Source of the DNA: 38-11 sp964539975 | Lineage (GTDB): Bacteria; Bacillota; Clostridia; Tissierellales; Dethiosulfatibacteraceae | Reading direction: 5' to 3' | Assembly: GCA_964539975.1 (NCBI GenBank) | Contig: CAZIKK010000009.1 | Location: 1 to 64,000, forward strand | Length of the DNA: 64,000 nt | Shown: positions 62,555 to 64,000 of the stretch, piece by piece | How positions within the stretch are numbered: the stretch's first letter is position 1 | Layout of the letters: the number at the start of each line of letters is the position of its first letter | Program-made: the position numbers and the translations under genes | The notes under the pieces: generated by a model | Told to the model about the DNA's origin: nothing | What the model saw: the letters and a program-made list of their open reading frames with translations, nothing else | The model's database searches: none

Positions 62555-63257
62555 TATGAAACAAGTCACCAAAAAATTTAAACATCAATTAGTTCTCGAT
62601 CATTTGGATCTCACTATAGCGGCTGGTGAAATCGTTGGTTTGATTGGGCCTAACGCTGCGGGAAAAAGCACCACGCTTCATGTTATGAGTGGTTTGATCC
62701 AACCAGACTCAGGTCAAATCCTCATAGAAGAAAAACCTGCAGCAACCCAAAAACACCTCATTGGATTTGTTCCTCAAGAAATTGCTTTGTATCAAGATCT
62801 TTCTGTGAGAGATAATTTGATTTTTTTCAGCGGCCTATATGGCCTTTCTGCTAAAACAAGTGCGTTGAAAATCAACGAAATCTTATCGCACCTTGATATG
62901 GATGCTCTCAAAAAAAAGAAAGTCAAGCACTTGTCTGGCGGAATGAAAAGACGATTGAATATTGGAGTTGAGTTATTGAAAGATCCTACCATCATGATGT
63001 TGGATGAAGCCACTGTAGGCATAGATAGCCAGACACGCACTAGTTTTTTCAGTCTTATTCAAAAAATGAATCAAAATGGCATCACTGTCATACTAACCAG
63101 CCATCACTTGCCAGAGTTGGAACAGCTATGCTCCTACTTCTATTTTTTGAAAGAAGGTCGTATCGTACTGTCCGGCTCAAAAAGTGATTTATTGACCCAG
63201 GATAATCAAACAATTAACTTGTCCTCTCTTTATCAAGAATTGTACTTAGACAGCTAA
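62544..63257 (+). CDS. ABC transporter ATP-binding protein
   Basis: 237 residues. Walker A GPNAAGKSTT, Q-loop FVPQEIALY, signature LSGGMKRRLN, Walker B IMMLDEATVG and switch His in SHHLPELE. This is the drug/NatA-type exporter ATPase. AAGGAG precedes the ATG. It energises the two permeases just upstream. Confidence 0.95.
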   Translation: MLINMKQVTKKFKHQLVLDHLDLTIAAGEIVGLIGPNAAGKSTTLHVMSGLIQPDSGQILIEEKPAATQKHLIGFVPQEIALYQDLSVRDNLIFFSGLYGLSAKTSALKINEILSHLDMDALKKKKVKHLSGGMKRRLNIGVELLKDPTIMMLDEATVGIDSQTRTSFFSLIQKMNQNGITVILTSHHLPELEQLCSYFYFLKEGRIVLSGSKSDLLTQDNQTINLSSLYQELYLDS

Positions 63258-63269
63258 TTCATGTATAAT
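63240..63269 (+). promoter_or_regulatory. Promoter of the HdeD-like gene
   Basis: TTGTAC (63240-63245), 18-bp spacer, TATAAT (63264-63269) with upstream TG, inside the end of the ATPase gene. Confidence 0.55.
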
Positions 63270-63300
63270 AAGATATTATTAAGTTTAGGAGGTTTTCAAG

Positions 63301-63789
63301 ATGAGATTCTACCTGCATGGCAATCGTGACTTTATTAAGACAATCAGCATCCTCGCCTTCTTTGTGGGCTTGTTGCTCATCAGCTTTCCAGCCTTTATTG
63401 GACTTACTTTAATTCGAATCGTAGGCTTGTTAATGGCCATTTTAAGCGGTTTAGGAGTCTACTTTACAGAAGGCACCATTTGGGGGAGGGATCGATCTTT
63501 TTTTCTTGTGAGTCTACTCGCCGGGATTTTGGTCTTGGTTTTTCCCACACTGATCATGATTATTTTTGGTCTTGGTTTGCTGTCATTTGCCGTCTATAAG
63601 TTTTTCTTCTTTTTTAAAGACAAACACAACACAAACAAGAATGATTTCATTATCGCTTTGATCACCTTGATTGTAGGACTTATTCTTATGTTTAATGGAC
63701 GCTCTGCTATCGAAACTATTGTGAGAATCATTGGTGTTTTTGTAGTCTCCTTCAGTGCTATTTTGTTTTACAAAACACTTGAAGATTAA
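63301..63789 (+). CDS. HdeD/DUF308-like membrane protein
   Basis: 162 residues with six short membrane helices in three pairs, the HdeD-like pattern (FVGLLLISFPAFIGLTLIR, GILVLVFPTLIMIIFG and LIVGLILMFNGRSAIETI are repeats of each other). AGGAGG precedes the ATG. Acid-stress roles are known for HdeD in enterics only. Confidence 0.82.
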   Translation: MRFYLHGNRDFIKTISILAFFVGLLLISFPAFIGLTLIRIVGLLMAILSGLGVYFTEGTIWGRDRSFFLVSLLAGILVLVFPTLIMIIFGLGLLSFAVYKFFFFFKDKHNTNKNDFIIALITLIVGLILMFNGRSAIETIVRIIGVFVVSFSAILFYKTLED

Positions 63790-63794
63790 AAAAA

Positions 63795-63812
63795 GACTGC
63801 CTTTCGGCAGTC
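63795..63812. terminator. Terminator between the HdeD-like gene and argG
   Basis: 7-bp GC-rich stem GACTGCC/GGCAGTC with a TTTC loop; flanked by A-run on the left and ATTTATTT on the right, so it works best for argG on the minus strand. Confidence 0.75.
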
Positions 63813-63814
63813 AT

Positions 63815-64000
63815 TTATTTCGCCATATGGCTCACTGAACTGGGGTGCTTCTTGTCCAGGCAGTGGGCTTTTATTTTGTATGGAAGGCTGAATAGTTTGA
63901 TGAACCCTTCCGCATCATGATGATCATACAATTCGCTATATCCAAATGAGGATATGTCTTCGTCATAGATGGCATAAGGAGATTCCATTCCTGCAGACAA
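63815..64000 (-). CDS. argG: Argininosuccinate synthase, C-terminal fragment
   Basis: 61 residues visible; the gene runs off the window. The stretch SPYAIYDEDISSF...YDHHDAEGFIKLFSLPYKIKA matches the C-terminus of argininosuccinate synthase, which ligates citrulline and aspartate. A normal stop codon and terminator follow. Most of the enzyme, including the ATP site, is outside the window. Confidence 0.85.
   Translation of the reverse strand: MSAGMESPYAIYDEDISSFGYSELYDHHDAEGFIKLFSLPYKIKAHCLDKKHPSSVSHMAK

Overview
This is about 64 kb of low-GC chromosomal DNA from a Bacillota bacterium, most likely an anaerobic member of the Clostridia. The signs are AGGAGG-type ribosome sites with frequent GTG and TTG starts, two T-box leaders, a long-form HPF, butyrate kinase, indolepyruvate:ferredoxin oxidoreductase, a roughly 630-residue glutamine synthetase and an SpoVB/MurJ-like flippase-mazG-hup-rqcP block. 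The genus cannot be fixed from the sequence. I saw no tRNA or rRNA gene, insertion sequence, prophage or CRISPR array. The window reads as ordinary core chromosome with a few lineage-specific clusters.

Layout. (1) 1-6.1 kb: a minus-strand operon for a three-part RND efflux pump (adaptor, pump, TetR regulator, TolC-like protein), with a clear promoter and TetR-type operator. (2) 6.2-11 kb: a rubredoxin-like protein, then a sulfur operon of SLC13 carrier, metallo-beta-lactamase/double-rhodanese protein and two YeeE/YedE half-transporters. (3) 11-16.4 kb: small unknown proteins, YaiI/YqxD, an ECF S component divergent from a MocR/PdxR-type regulator, and a DUF1576 membrane protein. (4) 16.4-23.9 kb: sirtuin, acetyltransferase, ANKH/MATE-like protein, butyrate kinase, a two-piece SLC13 carrier and typA. 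(5) 23.9-35.6 kb: leuS, glnA, a second sirtuin with a HAD phosphatase, rnmV-rsmA and iorAB. (6) 35.7-46 kb: a GNAT-nitrilase fusion, tatD, T-box-controlled metG, the flippase-mazG-hup-rqcP block, and hpf. (7) 46-51.6 kb: comF, recD2, an acyl-ACP thioesterase, an NfeD/SPFH pair and a tiny free-standing gene. (8) 51.6-56.4 kb: a leucine operon, leuA-C-D-B, behind a Leu T-box. (9) 56.5-63.8 kb: cinA, an orphan LytTR response regulator, a structured intergenic region, and an ABC-2 export cluster with an unknown anchored protein. (10) The right edge holds the 3' end of argG.

How the genes fit together. The leucine and methionine genes are tied to charged-tRNA levels by T-boxes whose specifier triplets (CTC, ATG) fit their amino acids. 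Butyrate kinase and IorAB point to amino-acid and acyl-phosphate fermentation. Sirtuin and GNAT genes that overlap each other in the butyrate kinase operon suggest acylation control. hpf carries a sigma-B-like promoter with two perfect DnaA boxes upstream.

The best candidates for undescribed biology are the 37-residue gene at 51472-51585, which has its own promoter and terminator; the 58498-58844 region, with duplicated promoter elements, a possible short RNA and a hairpin between ribosome site and start codon, between an orphan LytTR regulator and an unusual ABC exporter; the SLC13 carrier split between its two RCK_C domains; and the hpf control region.
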